Assembly (NCBI GenBank): GCA_028829895.1
Contig: CM054180.1
Span: forward strand, 107,666,635 to 107,730,634
Direction: 5' to 3'
Length of the DNA stretch: 64,000 nt
Origin: Sinotaia quadrata
Taxonomy: Eukaryota > Mollusca > Gastropoda > Architaenioglossa > Viviparidae
Both the position numbers and the translations under genes were made by a program. Positions 12,481 to 23,472 of this stretch are shown here, in pieces. Under the pieces are notes generated by a model. It was not told where the DNA came from and searched no databases. It worked only from the letters and a program-made list of their open reading frames with translations. Numbering within the stretch: position 1 is the stretch's first letter; every line of letters starts with the position of its first letter.

Positions 12481-12676
12481 GTTTGTACAATTGTAGTCAT
12501 CCTTAAGTTCATAGACATATACTAAGTACGTTTGTACAATTGTAGTCATCCTTAAGTTCATAAACATATACTAAGTACGTTTGTACAATTGTAGTCATCC
12601 TTAAGTTCATAGAGATATACTAAGTACGTTTGTACAATTGTAGTCATCCTTAAGTTCATAGAGATATACTAACTAT
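12481..12676. repeat. Minisatellite, 49-bp unit, 4 copies
   Basis: GTTTGTACAATTGTAGTCAT begins at 12481, 12530, 12579 and 12628. Copies are nearly identical, which implies recent expansion. Confidence 0.95.
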
Positions 12677-12761
12677 TATTAAAATTAGCTGTGTATGATT
12701 TTTATATGAATGACGAAAGAGGGCGAGATGTTTTCTTTTCATGTATCCATTTTAAAATGTG

Positions 12762-12951
12762 TTTGTGTGTGTGTGTGTAGATGTGTGTGTAGGTGTGTGT
12801 GTGTAGATGTGTGTAGGTATTTGTGTGTGTTTGTGTGTGTGTAGATGTGTGTAGGTATTTGTGTGTGTTTGTGTGTGTGTGTATGTAGGTGTGTGTGTGT
12901 GTAGGTGTGTGTGTGTGTGTAGATGTGTGTTTGTGTGTGTAGGTATGTGTG

Positions 12952-13024
<73 letters not shown>

Positions 13025-13031
13025 TGTGAGT
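12762..13031. repeat. Long (GT)n microsatellite, interrupted then pure
   Basis: Up to about 12950 GT runs alternate with TAGATGT/TAGGTAT interruptions; 12951-13022 is almost pure GT. The minus-strand His-Thr frame is produced by the repeat. Confidence 0.97.
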
Positions 13032-13359
13032 GTATGAGGTACACAGAACGAGATAGGTAATTGATTAAGTGCTCTTGCGGTTGAGAATGAAGACTAAACA
13101 ACTGCTGTCCACTTGCTAGAAATGAAATCAGTTACAAATTTCGTGTTTAATTCTTTTATAATATATATTTTTTAATATTTCAAATCTAATATGTGTCCTA
13201 CGTGGCACGCAAATATTACCGCTTGTGGCCTACTTTATTAAGCTTGGTTTATTTGTTGCTGTTTTGAGGTTCCCGACCTCCCCACCCCCACCCCCATAAC
13301 GGACTTTTTTTTGGTCGTTTTTGGTGTTGTATTTTTTTGTTACTGCCAATCTCTTTCAT

Positions 13360-13560
13360 TTAGAAATCGGAGGCTCTGGCGCATTCAGCTACGCCCGGAG
13401 TTGTAACTGCGACGCAGGTGCAGGGCAAGCTTCGCTCGTGCGCTGCGATGCACGTGCCAGCGTATGGCACGTGGCGGACACGTTCTGTCAATGGAACGAT
13501 CGAATTTCTGTCTTGAGATGATCGGAACCCGTTTGGTGAAGAGAGATATGCGATATCCCC
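13360..13560. promoter_or_regulatory. CpG-richer patch with paired E-box palindrome
   Basis: A non-repetitive, CpG-containing stretch in AT-rich surroundings. Its centre, 13451-13473, is a perfect inverted repeat: CACGTGCCA, a 5-base spacer GCGTA, then TGGCACGTG. Each arm contains the canonical bHLH site CACGTG (Myc/Max, USF and relatives), with centres 17 bp apart. It may be a regulatory element or an unrecognised promoter. Short frames across it on both strands match nothing I know. Confidence 0.4.
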
Positions 13561-13787
13561 ATAACACAGCCCAAAACTAGTCGTTGTTGTTGATTTTGCC
13601 TGGACGTTTTGTTGTTGTTTTTTTTGCAGAAAACGAAGCCTTTTCGTTTTCTTGCATAACCGAATTGTAAAATATGCTCTCATAAACACTCCCACTCGAA
13701 TATTCAAAACCAAAAACCTAATACAAAAGTGAAGTAGCTCCGCGGTTAAATCTTTCGACTTTTGTCGTTTTCTTATTGCCCCAAAAA

Positions 13788-13812
13788 TATTATTATTATT
13801 ATTATTATTATT
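13788..13812. repeat. (ATT)n trinucleotide tract
   Basis: About eight perfect ATT triplets. The poly-Asn run in the minus-strand frame comes from this. Confidence 0.95.
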
Positions 13813-14459
13813 GAAAACACACCCAGAAAAGTTAAATACATATATCCTGCATAGCACTGAAAGTAACATTTCTCAAGGTAATTAAAATTGCGGATGCGTT
13901 GGTATTATTGATGATGCATAATGTTTTCTTACCTCTACTTCGAGTTGATAATCTTAGGAGAAAATACAATATTATTCGGAGTCATTTTATCTGAATTTCT
14001 TTAGGATTTGGAGGTGGGTGGGGTGGGGTGTAAATGCATTTCAGTCTTCAACTGCGATAGCAAAAGGCGGCAGAAAATGTAATTAGAAATAACTGTGGAA
14101 TGATTACAATATTGAGGAAAACTTTAATAATAACCAAAGAATCTTTTTAAGGACTTTATATTCTTAAGTGATGGTGGATGTATACATTTATCCTTGTGGA
14201 CAATGGAGGACCAGTAAGTCACAGAGTAAATAAAAGCGTGTGTTTTTTTTAATCAACAAAATGTATGGATAAAACTATTTGGCAAATAAAGACTCGTTTA
14301 CCATACTCTGGAAATATAATGACAAGTTTACTGTAGTAGGATAATTAATTAATAAAACGTTTGCCTTACTTTGGGGTATTTAAGACTGGATTTACCATAC
14401 AGTGGAGTTGTTAAGGACAAAATGTACCTGATATAAAGCAGTCAAAAGTAATTTTATTA

Positions 14460-14925
14460 CAGTGTACGATATTTAAAAACGGTATGCTATGTATGGGATA
14501 TAGAGAGATATTTAGAACTGTTGACATTATGATATGTATACATCTAGACGTTAAGATATTGAGAAAGGGTGATAACTGATATTCTGGTTTGTATATACGT
14601 CTAGACAAGGTATTGAGAAAGGGTGATAACTGATATTGTGGTTTGTATACACGTCTAGACGTTAAGATATTGAGAAAGGGTGATAACTGATACTGTGGGT
14701 TTCTATATACGTCAAAACGATGAGATAGTTAGAAAGGGTGATAATTGATACTGTGGGTTTTATATACGTCAAGATGATGAGAGAGTTAGAAAGGGATATA
14801 ACTGATATTGTGGTTTGTATATACGTCTAGACATTACGGTTAAGGTATTGAGAAAGGGAGATAACTGATATTGTGGTTTGTATATACGTCAAGACGATGA
14901 GACATTTAGAAAGGGAGACAAGTCG
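14460..14925. repeat. Minisatellite, 54-62-bp variable unit, about 7 copies
   Basis: GAGAAAGGGTGATAACTGAT and GTTTGTATATACGTCTAGAC alternate in order. Unit length varies because of indels around the CTAGACGTTAAG segment. Confidence 0.88.
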
Positions 14926-14935
14926 AGACAAAATA

Positions 14936-15197
14936 ATATATAAATGGAATAATTACGAAAGAAATTAACTAAATATTGGACAATTACGAAAGAAATTAAC
15001 TAAATATTGGACAATTACGAAAGAAATTAACTAAATATTGGACAATTACGAAAGAAATTAACTAAATATTGGACAATTACGAAAGAAATTAACTAAATAT
15101 TGGACAATTACGAAAGAAATTAACTAAATATTGGACAATTACGAAAGAAATTAACTAAATATTGGACAATTACGAAAGAAATTAACAGAATCTTGGA
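14936..15197. repeat. Minisatellite, 31-bp unit, 8 copies
   Basis: ATTACGAAAGAAATTAACTA followed by AATATTGGACA repeats without change through most of the array. Uniformity indicates recent expansion. Confidence 0.96.
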
Positions 15198-15234
15198 TAA
15201 TTATGGACGAGGTTACGATAATTACTAGTATTTA

Positions 15235-15560
15235 ATCACGAAATATTAAAATTTGGAGTATTTAAACACACTCTAATATAATGTGGAGTAGTTAAGAAAG
15301 ATACTAGAACTTGAAGTATTAAAGCGCGGTATAATAATTTGGGGTATTTAAGCACTTTGTACTATTATGAGGAGTATTTAAGTGTAGTATTATAATTTGG
15401 AGTATTTAAGTACGATATATTATAATATTGAATATTTAAGCACATTATAATGTAAGGTGGAGTATTTAGACACATTATAAAGTAAGGTGGAGTATTTAAG
15501 CACAATATAATAGAGTGTGGAATATTTTAGTACGATATACTATAAAGTGGAAATTTTCAA
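15235..15560. repeat. Degenerate repeat, about 30-35-bp unit
   Basis: GGAGTATTTAAGCAC and a following TATAAT-type segment recur about nine times with substitutions. It connects two 31-bp arrays and may be an older relative of one of them. Confidence 0.75.
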
Positions 15561-15721
15561 AACGAACGAGATTATGGATATTTAATGAGACTATCATACA
15601 CTAGAATTTTAAAGACAAAGTTAAACGAATATTGAAATACTGCTATCATATGAGATAATTTAGCGTCACACTTACCAATCACAAGAATGTGGGATGTTGA
15701 TGACATTACAATTCTACTTAA

Positions 15722-16255
15722 GAACGAGATTACACTATTGTGCAATATTTAACGGCGACATTACACTATTGTGCAATATTTAACGGCGACATTACACTAT
15801 TGTGCTATATTTAAGGGCGATATTACACTATTGTGCTATATTTAAGGGCGACATTACACTATTGTGCTATATTTAAGGGCGACATTACACTATTGTGCTA
15901 TATTTAAGGGCGACATTACACTATTGTGCTATATTTAAGGGCGACATTACACTATTGTGCTATATTTAAGGGCGACATTACACTAATGTGCTATATTTAA
16001 GGGCGACATTAAACTATTGTGCTATATTTAAGGGCGACATTACACTATTGTGCTATATTTAAGGGCGACATTACACTATTGTGCTATATTTAAGGGCGAT
16101 ATTACACTAATGTGCTATATACCAGCGCGAAAGCGGCGGAAGCCGGAAGCGCCCCCTACACTCCATCCAATGTGCTATATTTAAGGGCGTGATTACAATA
16201 ATGTGCGATATTTAAGGGTGAGATTACACTATTGTGCATTATTTAAGGGGAGATT
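15722..16255. repeat. Minisatellite, 31-bp unit, about 16 copies
   Basis: GGGCGACATTACACTATTGT followed by GCTATATTTAA repeats from 15722. The middle copies are near-identical and the ends are diverged. The regular pattern is broken once, at 16121-16170, by an unrelated GC-rich block. Confidence 0.96.
16121..16170 (-). promoter_or_regulatory. GC-rich block with CTCF-like core inside the array
   Basis: Fifty bases unrelated to the surrounding 31-bp unit. On the minus strand they contain AGGGGGCGCT (16148-16157), the conserved core of the CTCF motif. Against CCASYAGRKGGCRS the window 16149-16162 matches 11 of 14 positions, with the three mismatches at the outer 5' end. AATGTGCTATAT borders the block on both sides (16109-16120 and 16169-16180); since every unit contains most of this, it is not firm evidence of a target-site duplication. 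Confidence 0.35.
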
Positions 16256-16284
16256 TGGTAAATAGATTGCACTATTGTGCAATT

Positions 16285-16334
16285 TTTTATTTATTTATTT
16301 ATTTATTTTTTATTTTTTTTTTTGGGGGGGGGGC
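16285..16334. repeat. (TTTA)n, poly-T and poly-G tract
   Basis: TTTA tetramers pass into a T run and then about eight G residues. Confidence 0.92.
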
Positions 16335-16916
16335 GGGATTACAATATCATACCAAATTTATTGGCAAGAATACAATATCACAACATATTTAATGGCGAAA
16401 ATACAATATTATGTGATTTTTAAGAGCAACATATAAACACGCGAGCAGAATACTGAGATATCGGTATGAACTTTAAAATCGAGAGTACAGTGCTATATTT
16501 AAAATAGAATAGCAGAATACTCTGAAATATTTGATAAAAGTGAAATCATGGTTGTTGCTCCTGAAATGGTTTTGAATTCTGACTTCCTGACTATTGGTGA
16601 TATCTCCATTGAATTTAGTTAGTTATTTAAAAGTCGGAGCGTCAAATTGACAGATTCTTCTTCATACACCAGCAGATCTTCAACATTTCCGGAGCAGCAT
16701 AGCTAGAGGTGTGACGACTTCGCACTATACAAATGTGTGTAATTACTTAACATTACAACTTTCTTTTCTCTTGTCTGGCATTGTTACTTCTCAGTGGATT
16801 TCCACAGGTACAAAACATTGTTACTTCTCAGTGGGTTTCCATAGGTACAAAACATTGCAGCAGCTAAATCTTTTTATTATAGCAATTGTGCCACGCCCAT
16901 GTCACCTCTTATGGCT

Positions 16917-17315
16917 ATCTGTTCTCAGCAAAATAAACAACTATTGGTTAGTTTCGCTATTCTTTACTATCGGGTTCCAGCCTTAAGTGTGAAAATATCT
17001 TTCTCAGCAAAATAAACCCACTGTTGGTTCTTTTTGCTATTCTTTACTATCGGGTTCCAGCCTTAAGTGTCAAAATATCTTTCTCAGCACAATAAACACA
17101 CTATTGTTCTTTTCGCTATTCTGTACTATCGAGTTCCAGCCTTGTGTCAAAATATGTTCTCAGCAAAATAAACATACTATTGGTTCTTTTCACTATTCTT
17201 TACTATCGAGTTCCAGCCTTAAGTATCAAAATATATGTTCTCAGCAAAATAAACACGCTATCGCTTCTCTTCGTTATTCTTTACAAACGAGCGCCAACCT
17301 TAAGTATCAAAGTAT
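16917..17315. repeat. Tandem repeat, 75-80-bp unit, 5 copies
   Basis: TTCTCAGCAAAATAAACA recurs at 16922, 17001, 17081, near 17157 and near 17237, each followed by GCTATTCTTTACTATCG and CCAGCCTTAAGT. The last copy is the most diverged. Confidence 0.93.
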
Positions 17316-17944
17316 CCGATGACAAAAATGTGCGCCCTACTGCTAGAAGCTTGCGCTCATCGTGACACATGCACTTTTAATAGTCCGAAAATAATGTTTA
17401 AACGCAACGTTCAATTACTTCTCATGGTCCATTTACCTGGAATGTGTTGTTTTCTGAAGTTCTCAAGAAGATTCTCAGGAAAGTTATTTTTATCAGCATG
17501 AATAGCAGTGCCTTCCGTCTTAATGTTTACTCTATATTTGCCTGCGAAGCGGATACCAGAATATGTTGCTTAAAATGAAATTATTTTATAGTACTTTTTG
17601 TTCTCGGAAAGTAAGAACCATAAACCAGCATGTCCAAAACATTACATATATCTTAGAGTAATACAATCTTAAATTTTAGTGGAAGATGTAACTGTTGCGA
17701 TGCCCACTTTTGATCTCTGAGCTTTGAATTCAATACTGTAGTTACTTCGGGCCACCTTTTGCGTACTGACTGGTCCAATGACTCCTGGTCGTTTAGGAAG
17801 TACTTTTAGATAAGAAGATACACTGATAAAATCGAATAAATAGTTTCCTATTAAGTGTCAGATTAATAAGAATGACTATAATTTGGGTAAGCACTTAAGC
17901 TGCACCGCATCCCCTCTGCTATACATGCTTTTTAGCTTTTTTAA
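17316..17944. other. Unique intergenic stretch, nothing recognised
   Basis: Short open frames on the + strand match no family I know. No clear splice pairs or promoter motifs. Confidence 0.5.
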
Positions 17945-17986
17945 ATTGTGTGTGTGTGTGCGTGTGCGTGTGCGTGCGTGCGTGCG

Positions 17987-18060
<74 letters not shown>
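17945..18060. repeat. (GT)n/(GCGT)n microsatellite
   Basis: GT with interspersed GCGT units to about 17995, then pure GT. Confidence 0.97.
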
Positions 18061-18061
<1 letters not shown>

Positions 18062-18456
18062 TTAACCACTCTATTTAGATTGACAGTGCCTCATACTCAA
18101 GGGAAGGGAAGTATTTTTTGATTCTAACAACACCATAATTTGTCCACTTTCCTAAATACATGCTACCCGATATGGAAACTTCTTCTACCCGACCTGGAAC
18201 TTGGCTCACATTCTAATTGCATTTTGAGACCGCACGCCTTTAAAAAAAAAAAAGGACACTGTTTAACAATGGGTTCATTTTACTTCTGCTCACCGGTCCT
18301 CTGCTACCGAACTCTGAGACTTTTGAAATCAGAGAGAGAGAAGGAGGGAGGGAGGAGAACAAGTCAAGAAAAGATTCAATGAAACTGAGAGTAAGAGAGA
18401 GTGAGATGGGAGTAGGAAAAGGAAAGACTGGAGAAAGAGAGGGAGGAGAGAGACGG

Positions 18457-18580
<124 letters not shown>

Positions 18581-18639
18581 TTTTATTATGAATTAGATCA
18601 CTGACCTATTGCAAAATCAGTTTGTATGTTTATGTGCGT

Positions 18640-18640
18640 C

Positions 18641-18707
<67 letters not shown>

Positions 18708-18762
18708 GTGAGTGAGCGAGTGAAGGAGTGAGTGAAGGAGTGAAGGAGTGTAGGAGAAAGAG
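18640..18762. repeat. (GT)n, (TA)n and GAGTGA compound repeat
   Basis: GT to about 18690, TA to about 18706, then GAGTGAAG-type short units. Confidence 0.95.
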
Positions 18763-18880
18763 AAAGGGATGGTGGTGCTATAGTCATTTAACAACTTTCT
18801 TTCTTTTACACAATTGTAAGTGCAAGGTATAAAATTATTTTATAGTGATTTTATAATAGGCACGTACGTATTATATTTGT

Positions 18881-18981
18881 ATATTTATTTAATTTTGAAA
18901 TGTACATAAAGCATATTTTGATCTAGAGAGACGAATATATTTATTTAATTTTGAAATGTACATAAAGCATATTTTGATCTA
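18881..18981. repeat. Direct duplication, about 45 bp, two copies 56 bp apart
   Basis: ATATTTATTTAATTTTGAAA through TTTTGATCTA occurs at 18881 and 18937 with no visible differences. Confidence 0.95.
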
Positions 18982-19474
18982 ACTTTAAACTATAATGACA
19001 AAAAGCCTATACATAATGAAAGGGTGACACGTTCATCAGTTTAATCACATATATGTTTTGGTTTTTGACTGGCTGAAAATAGAAAACAACAGTACATTAC
19101 ACAGTGATGGAAAGACGATAGATGATTAGCAAACGCTGCACAGTACTTCTATACTGCATTTGTATCAGAGCACATAGTGCGCCAGAAACATGTCATCAGT
19201 ATGGTGTGTGAGTGATGCCATCATGACGGTATATTATGCTTATAAAAATAGTTTTCATACCACACAAATGACGACTGCAAGTATCTTCATCAACCGGCAT
19301 TACCGCACTTATTGAATTTTGTTTTCTTCACGGAAGTGATGAATCTAATATGTGGTCATTGCTTGGACTAACACATTTGAAGTAGCAAGTGTTTTGTCAT
19401 TCGAAAATAACACCACAATAGCATACTAGCAAATATAAGTGTTACGACTGGCAATGTGAATGCAACATCATAGT

Positions 19475-19935
19475 GGGCATGCACAGATGGGAGTGTTCCA
19501 GTCTTTGTAACATTGCATGCACAGATGGGAGTGTTCCAGTCTTTGCAACATTGCATGCACAGATGGGAGTGTTCCAGTCTTTGCAATATTGCATGCACAG
19601 ATGGGAGTGTTCCAGTCTTTGCAACATTGCATGCACAGATGGGAGTGTTCCAGTCTTTGCAATATTGCATGCACAGATGGGAGTGTTCCAGTCTTTGCAA
19701 TATTGCATGCACAGATGGGAGTGTTCCAGTCTTTGCAATATTGCATGCACAGATGGGAGTGTTCCAGTCTTTGTAATATTGCATGCACAGATGGGAGTGT
19801 TCCAGTCTTTGCAATATTGCATGTACACACATGAGTGTTTCAGTGTTTGCAATAGTACCTGCACAGCTGAGATTTAAGTATTTGCAATATTCCGTCTACA
19901 GCTGGGAGTGTTTCAGACTTTCAAAATAATGTTGT
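19475..19935. repeat. Minisatellite, 38-bp unit, about 9 good and 2-3 decayed copies
   Basis: GCATGCACAGATGGGAGTGT followed by TCCAGTCTTTGCAATATT repeats every 38 bp (19515, 19553 and on). Because 38 is not a multiple of three, one unit read in its three phases gives a 38-residue protein repeat, and frames are open on both strands for over 300 bp. Variation is a few transitions (AACATT/AATATT, TGTAAT/TGCAAT). I regard all these frames as non-coding. Confidence 0.95.
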
Positions 19936-20990
19936 TTTGTAGAAGCCTATTTGCATTTCAATTTATGCAAATCTAAATCATTTAGACAACTCGTTTGAAC
20001 TTGTCAAACTCAGGCTGTGATCCACTTCAGACAATTATTATTGTGAAAGCGTAATATCCACTAAGCCAAAGGTTTTGTTATGCCTTTTCCTTGCAGCACT
20101 TCAGTTTCTTGGAAAGTGGAACAGAATAGCATAAAGCCAAACAAAAATGGCGGAACAGAGGCACCGCAGAACTGTGCGTCGAAGACTAAAGTCACGACAA
20201 ACTAAGCTAATAAACTACCAGGTGTCTTGGCGACAGAGAGGGTGACGCCGTGCGGTCTCCATGGCTCATTAGGCTTGTCTCAAACCGGCTCATTGACTTC
20301 TCTCCCCTTCGCCTATGGCGTTGCATCAATTTCCGATCAGAGAAAAATAGAGTACCTTCCCATACCGAAAATTTCTGTCCAATCGCCGAGACCCAGATGT
20401 CTTTCCTGTGGCAGAGATCAACTCAGAAACATTTTAGACTGCCTTTTTAAAATCCAATTATTGTTAAGCGAAAAGAATTGTTTTATATGGCAGTGATGGT
20501 AAAGAAAATGAAATCTATAACATAAAAAGTAATGGCAAAAAATAAAGAAATGCTTTCGATAGTGAAGAGATAAATTCAATTTATGAAAGTAAAACGGAAA
20601 TGCTCAGATTTGAATGACAAAGGGAGAAAAAAAACTTGAATCAATATCGAAATAATTTAATTCTATTGAAAACTAGGATCACGATAATGATATTTTCTCG
20701 CGAACAGGAAGCAATTCGACAGTTACCATAGCGATTATTCATACTAAACAAACAAACAATTATTTTCTTTTCCATGAAAGTTTTTTGAAAGAAATTTGCA
20801 CAACATAACAATAAAATTAAAATGAAGGTAAATGTCTCTTTGAATGCTAAGTAAACGTGACTGCGATAGCCACACAGTCGAACAAATTTGAAGCATGTCC
20901 ACTTGTCAAATTGTTTTTTTCCATACGCTGGGTAGACAATCCTGCATTCTGCATTGTGCACCTGCAGGCAGCAAAGGATATACAGTAGCC
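19936..20990. other. Intergenic stretch with a CpG-containing patch at about 20130-20420
   Basis: ATGGCGG (YY1-like core) occurs near 20147, and a unique, GC-richer segment follows with two overlapping + frames of 66 and 89 codons that I do not recognise. No donor consensus decides between them. After 20450 the sequence becomes AT-rich with no signal. Confidence 0.35.
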
Positions 20991-20993
20991 TTC

Positions 20994-21263
20994 CATCAGT
21001 TTCGTGCAACTTACTTAAGCCCGCAAATCGTGTTCTTTCATCAGTTTCGTGCAACTTACTTAAGCCCGCAAATCGTGTTCTTCCATCAGTTTCGTGCAAC
21101 TTACTTAAGCCCGCAAATCGTGTTCTTTCATCAGTTTCGTGCAACTTACTTAAGCCCGCAAATCGTGTTCTTCCATCAGTTTCGTGCAACTTACTTAAGC
21201 CCGCAAATCGTGTTCTTCCATCAGTTTCGTGCGACTTACTTAAGCCCGCATATCGTGTTCTCT
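20994..21263. repeat. Minisatellite, 45-bp unit, 6 copies
   Basis: CATCAGTTTCGTGCAACTTA starts at 20994 and 21039 and then every 45 bp. Since 45 is a multiple of three, a 15-residue repeat is open in several frames on both strands. Differences between copies are mostly single transitions (CTTTCATC/CTTCCATC). No domain is recognised. Confidence 0.95.
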
Positions 21264-21639
21264 CGCGGACAACTGGAATTGCCACCAATAACACTGTGAC
21301 GCATCAAAAACTACTGTTTGCTCTTTTATAAGCGGCGTTTCTTTTCCAATGTTCAATTAGAAACATTAACTACTTTGTTTCATGAAAAGTTATTAAATAT
21401 GGAGTAACACATGATTGATTTTTTTTTTCTTGCAAGTACTTACCCTTCAGTGAAATCTACAAATTGTATAACTCGTTCTGTCCGTTCATCACTTACAACC
21501 ATGCAGAAAAATAAATGAGACAGACTTCTGACAACAGCCTCTAGTATCAACAAAAGCTTACATTTTTTTTAAAGTCTAACATTAAGTAGTCTTCGTAACA
21601 CTCTATACCCCTTCAATGAAGTACAATATTGTCTTGAAT

Positions 21640-22193
21640 TGTACAACAGTAAATCCGACACTCCCGTAACCCTAAACAACAGTAAGGCAACAGTTTATTC
21701 TCGCAGGACAGTATTCCCCTGACTGAAAAGTGAGCCTGATAGTCCTGTAACTCTAGACAACAGTACGACAAAGTTTATACTCGCAGGTCCCTTGACTGAA
21801 AAGTAAGTCTGATAGTCTTGTAACTCTAGACAACGGCTCATTCTTGCAGGATAGTGTTATCATCACTGAATAGCAATTGCGAGATTTCCACAGCTCTAGA
21901 CAACAGTAAACAAGAGTTAGACAGCATTTAGAGTTTAGACAGTAGTTGGACAACAATTAGACAACATTTAGACAGCAGTTAGACAACAGTATGACGATAC
22001 TAGAAGAAGCAGGACAGTGTTGTCATCACTGAACAGTAAATGCGAGATTCCCACATCTCTAGACAACAGTAAAACAACTGTCAGACCACCGTACAATAAT
22101 TTGACAGCAGTTAGACAACAATAAGACAATAGTTCAGGAGTTAGACAACAATAAAACAACAGTAAGACAACAGTTCGACAACAGTATGACAAC
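21640..22193. repeat. Degenerate ACAACAGT-rich tandem region
   Basis: GACAACAGTA/GACAACAGTTA short units are nested in longer repeats carrying CTCTAGACAACAGTA, AGTCCTGTAACT and GCGAGATTYCCACA. Two scales of periodicity are visible but the long period is too decayed to measure. Confidence 0.75.
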
Positions 22194-22550
22194 GGTGTGG
22201 CAGAGTAAATTTGCCTTTCCTTATTTTAAAAGTTGATCATTATATAAATTATTAAATTGTCTTTAAGTGACCCGGCCTTGGACACTCCTTGTGTAGGTAC
22301 TTATTTTCTATGTGTCAGAGTCGGAAGTAAACAACTCAAGTTGAGAATATGCTATAAAAAATTGCTGATACAATGCAAACCAGTTCCAAATGGATGAGTT
22401 GTTTTATTATTCAATGGTTAAGTTTTATGAGAACGAGACCAGCCAATGGGCTGAGATTAAAAGTTTACATGCTGTAGAGAATTCTATTGTCTAATCACTT
22501 GAATTTGGAGTGGCAAGTAGTCCAGTCATAAAAGATGGCCATTAGCTTAA
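22194..22550 (-). mobile_element. Interspersed repeat copy B (inverted relative to 7681-8034)
   Basis: The reverse complement aligns end to end with 7681-8034. The best block, AGCATATTCTCAACTTGAGT then TGTTTACTTCCGACTCTGACA, differs from copy A at about three positions, while other blocks are more diverged. The right end abuts the ACAACAGT-rich array at 22193. It has no open reading frame and its class is unknown. Two copies 14.5 kb apart in opposite orientation rule out a local tandem event. Confidence 0.75.
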
Positions 22551-22902
22551 TGGTGAGTTAACTGACTGATTGAGAAAAAATGGATTTAGAAATATTTCGT
22601 GCACTTTTGATATTGATATGTTATACTTGAGTTTTACGAAGAGATGTATTATGTGAGTAGACTATTATTTCTACAAATTGTGAACTATAATGCTTATATG
22701 TAGTATTCTAAACACTTGACATTGTTTCTAGTGAACCTGCTCATAAATTATTATGCTGTATGCTTGCATCGGGTTAATAAATATTGTTGCAGAAAACTAA
22801 AGGAGACTTGAATGTAAGAAAGTATGGAGTTAAAAGGAAAGAACTGGAAACTTGGTGTTTGTTCCCTGATTATATATTTACAAAGATAAAGAAGCTTTTT
22901 AT

Positions 22903-23111
22903 CAGAATCTCAAGGGGGGAATTCCCAACCCCTGGTGTGGGGAATTTTAGGATTCCAGGATGTGGGATTGGGACCGCAGACTGAAACTACATATTATTTG
23001 GAATGCATCTTTTTAGTCAGATAATCTTGAATGGAGGGGGTGGTGGAGGAAAGGCATTCTTACATACAGTGAAAAAGGATTCCTGGGGCAAAAAAAGTTT
23101 GAAAAGCACTG
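22903..23111 (-). mobile_element. hAT-like MITE remnant
   Basis: Read on the minus strand from 23111 the sequence starts CAGTGCTTTTCAAACTTTTT, matching the hAT-superfamily terminal pattern CAG-N2-3-TTYTCAAA. At the other end the + strand reads CAGAATCTCAAGGGG, an imperfect partner of that terminus. Internal blocks AATTCCC/GGGGAATTTTAGGATTCC suit a non-coding hAT derivative. Flanking octamers (CTTTTTAT and GTCTACAC) do not match, so the 8-bp target duplication is lost or the left end is misplaced. There is no transposase frame. Confidence 0.5.
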
Positions 23112-23358
23112 GTCTACACTATTACAAATTGTTCATTTCCAACATTTTACATTAACAATTAAATCGACATTGGAACGATCTATAGCCCACTTGAATAAAA
23201 GGGGAACGAACCCACACTTATAATTCTTTTCTTCTTTCTTTTCAACGGGGGGTGAAAAAAATACACGAAATCTTCCAGATTCTATTCGTCGATAACTAAT
23301 TTGGGGTTTCCTCACGCAAAATAAAACACTAGTGCGTCTATGCTTGCTGGGACCAGTC

Positions 23359-23391
23359 GGCGCGTGCGCAATCCCCGTCAGTTATTTCCGG
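23359..23391. promoter_or_regulatory. Housekeeping-type promoter: NRF1 and ETS motifs
   Basis: The minus strand of 23359-23370 reads TGCGCACGCGCC, 11 of 12 matches to the NRF1 consensus YGCGCAYGCGCR. ATTTCCGG at 23384-23391 is a perfect ETS site on the minus strand. An ATGGCGG (YY1-like core) follows at 23433. The three motifs co-occur at TATA-less promoters of broadly expressed animal genes. Surrounding DNA is AT-rich, so the cluster stands out. The motifs are visible; promoter activity is inferred. Confidence 0.5.
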
Positions 23392-23395
23392 TGGC

Positions 23396-23472
23396 ATGGC
23401 TGAGACAGCAAGGTCCGTGGTGCACGAGTATAATGGCGGAGGAAGACAGAACCACGTGCCGAGACGTCGTCG
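23396..23472 (+). CDS. Candidate short first exon downstream of the NRF1/ETS promoter
   Basis: ATG at 23396 opens 26 codons ending in Arg-rich RRRR and a TAA at 23474. A second ATG, 23433, in another frame opens 22 codons starting MAEEDRTTCRDVV and stops at 23499. Both frames cross a possible donor TCG|GTAAAT at 23473, leaving phase 2 for the first and phase 1 for the second. If that donor is used, either could be the first coding exon of a gene whose remaining exons I cannot identify between 23.5 and 39 kb. It could instead be a 5' non-coding exon of the LIM gene at 40.9 kb or a non-coding transcript. The product is not recognised. Confidence 0.28.

Noticed and set aside
12739..13101. 120-codon minus-strand His/Thr-rich open frame
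   Set aside because: It is the translation of a GT microsatellite.
13360..13869. 169-codon minus-strand frame
   Set aside because: It crosses an (ATT)n tract (poly-Asn), has no recognisable domain and no splice or promoter support on that strand.
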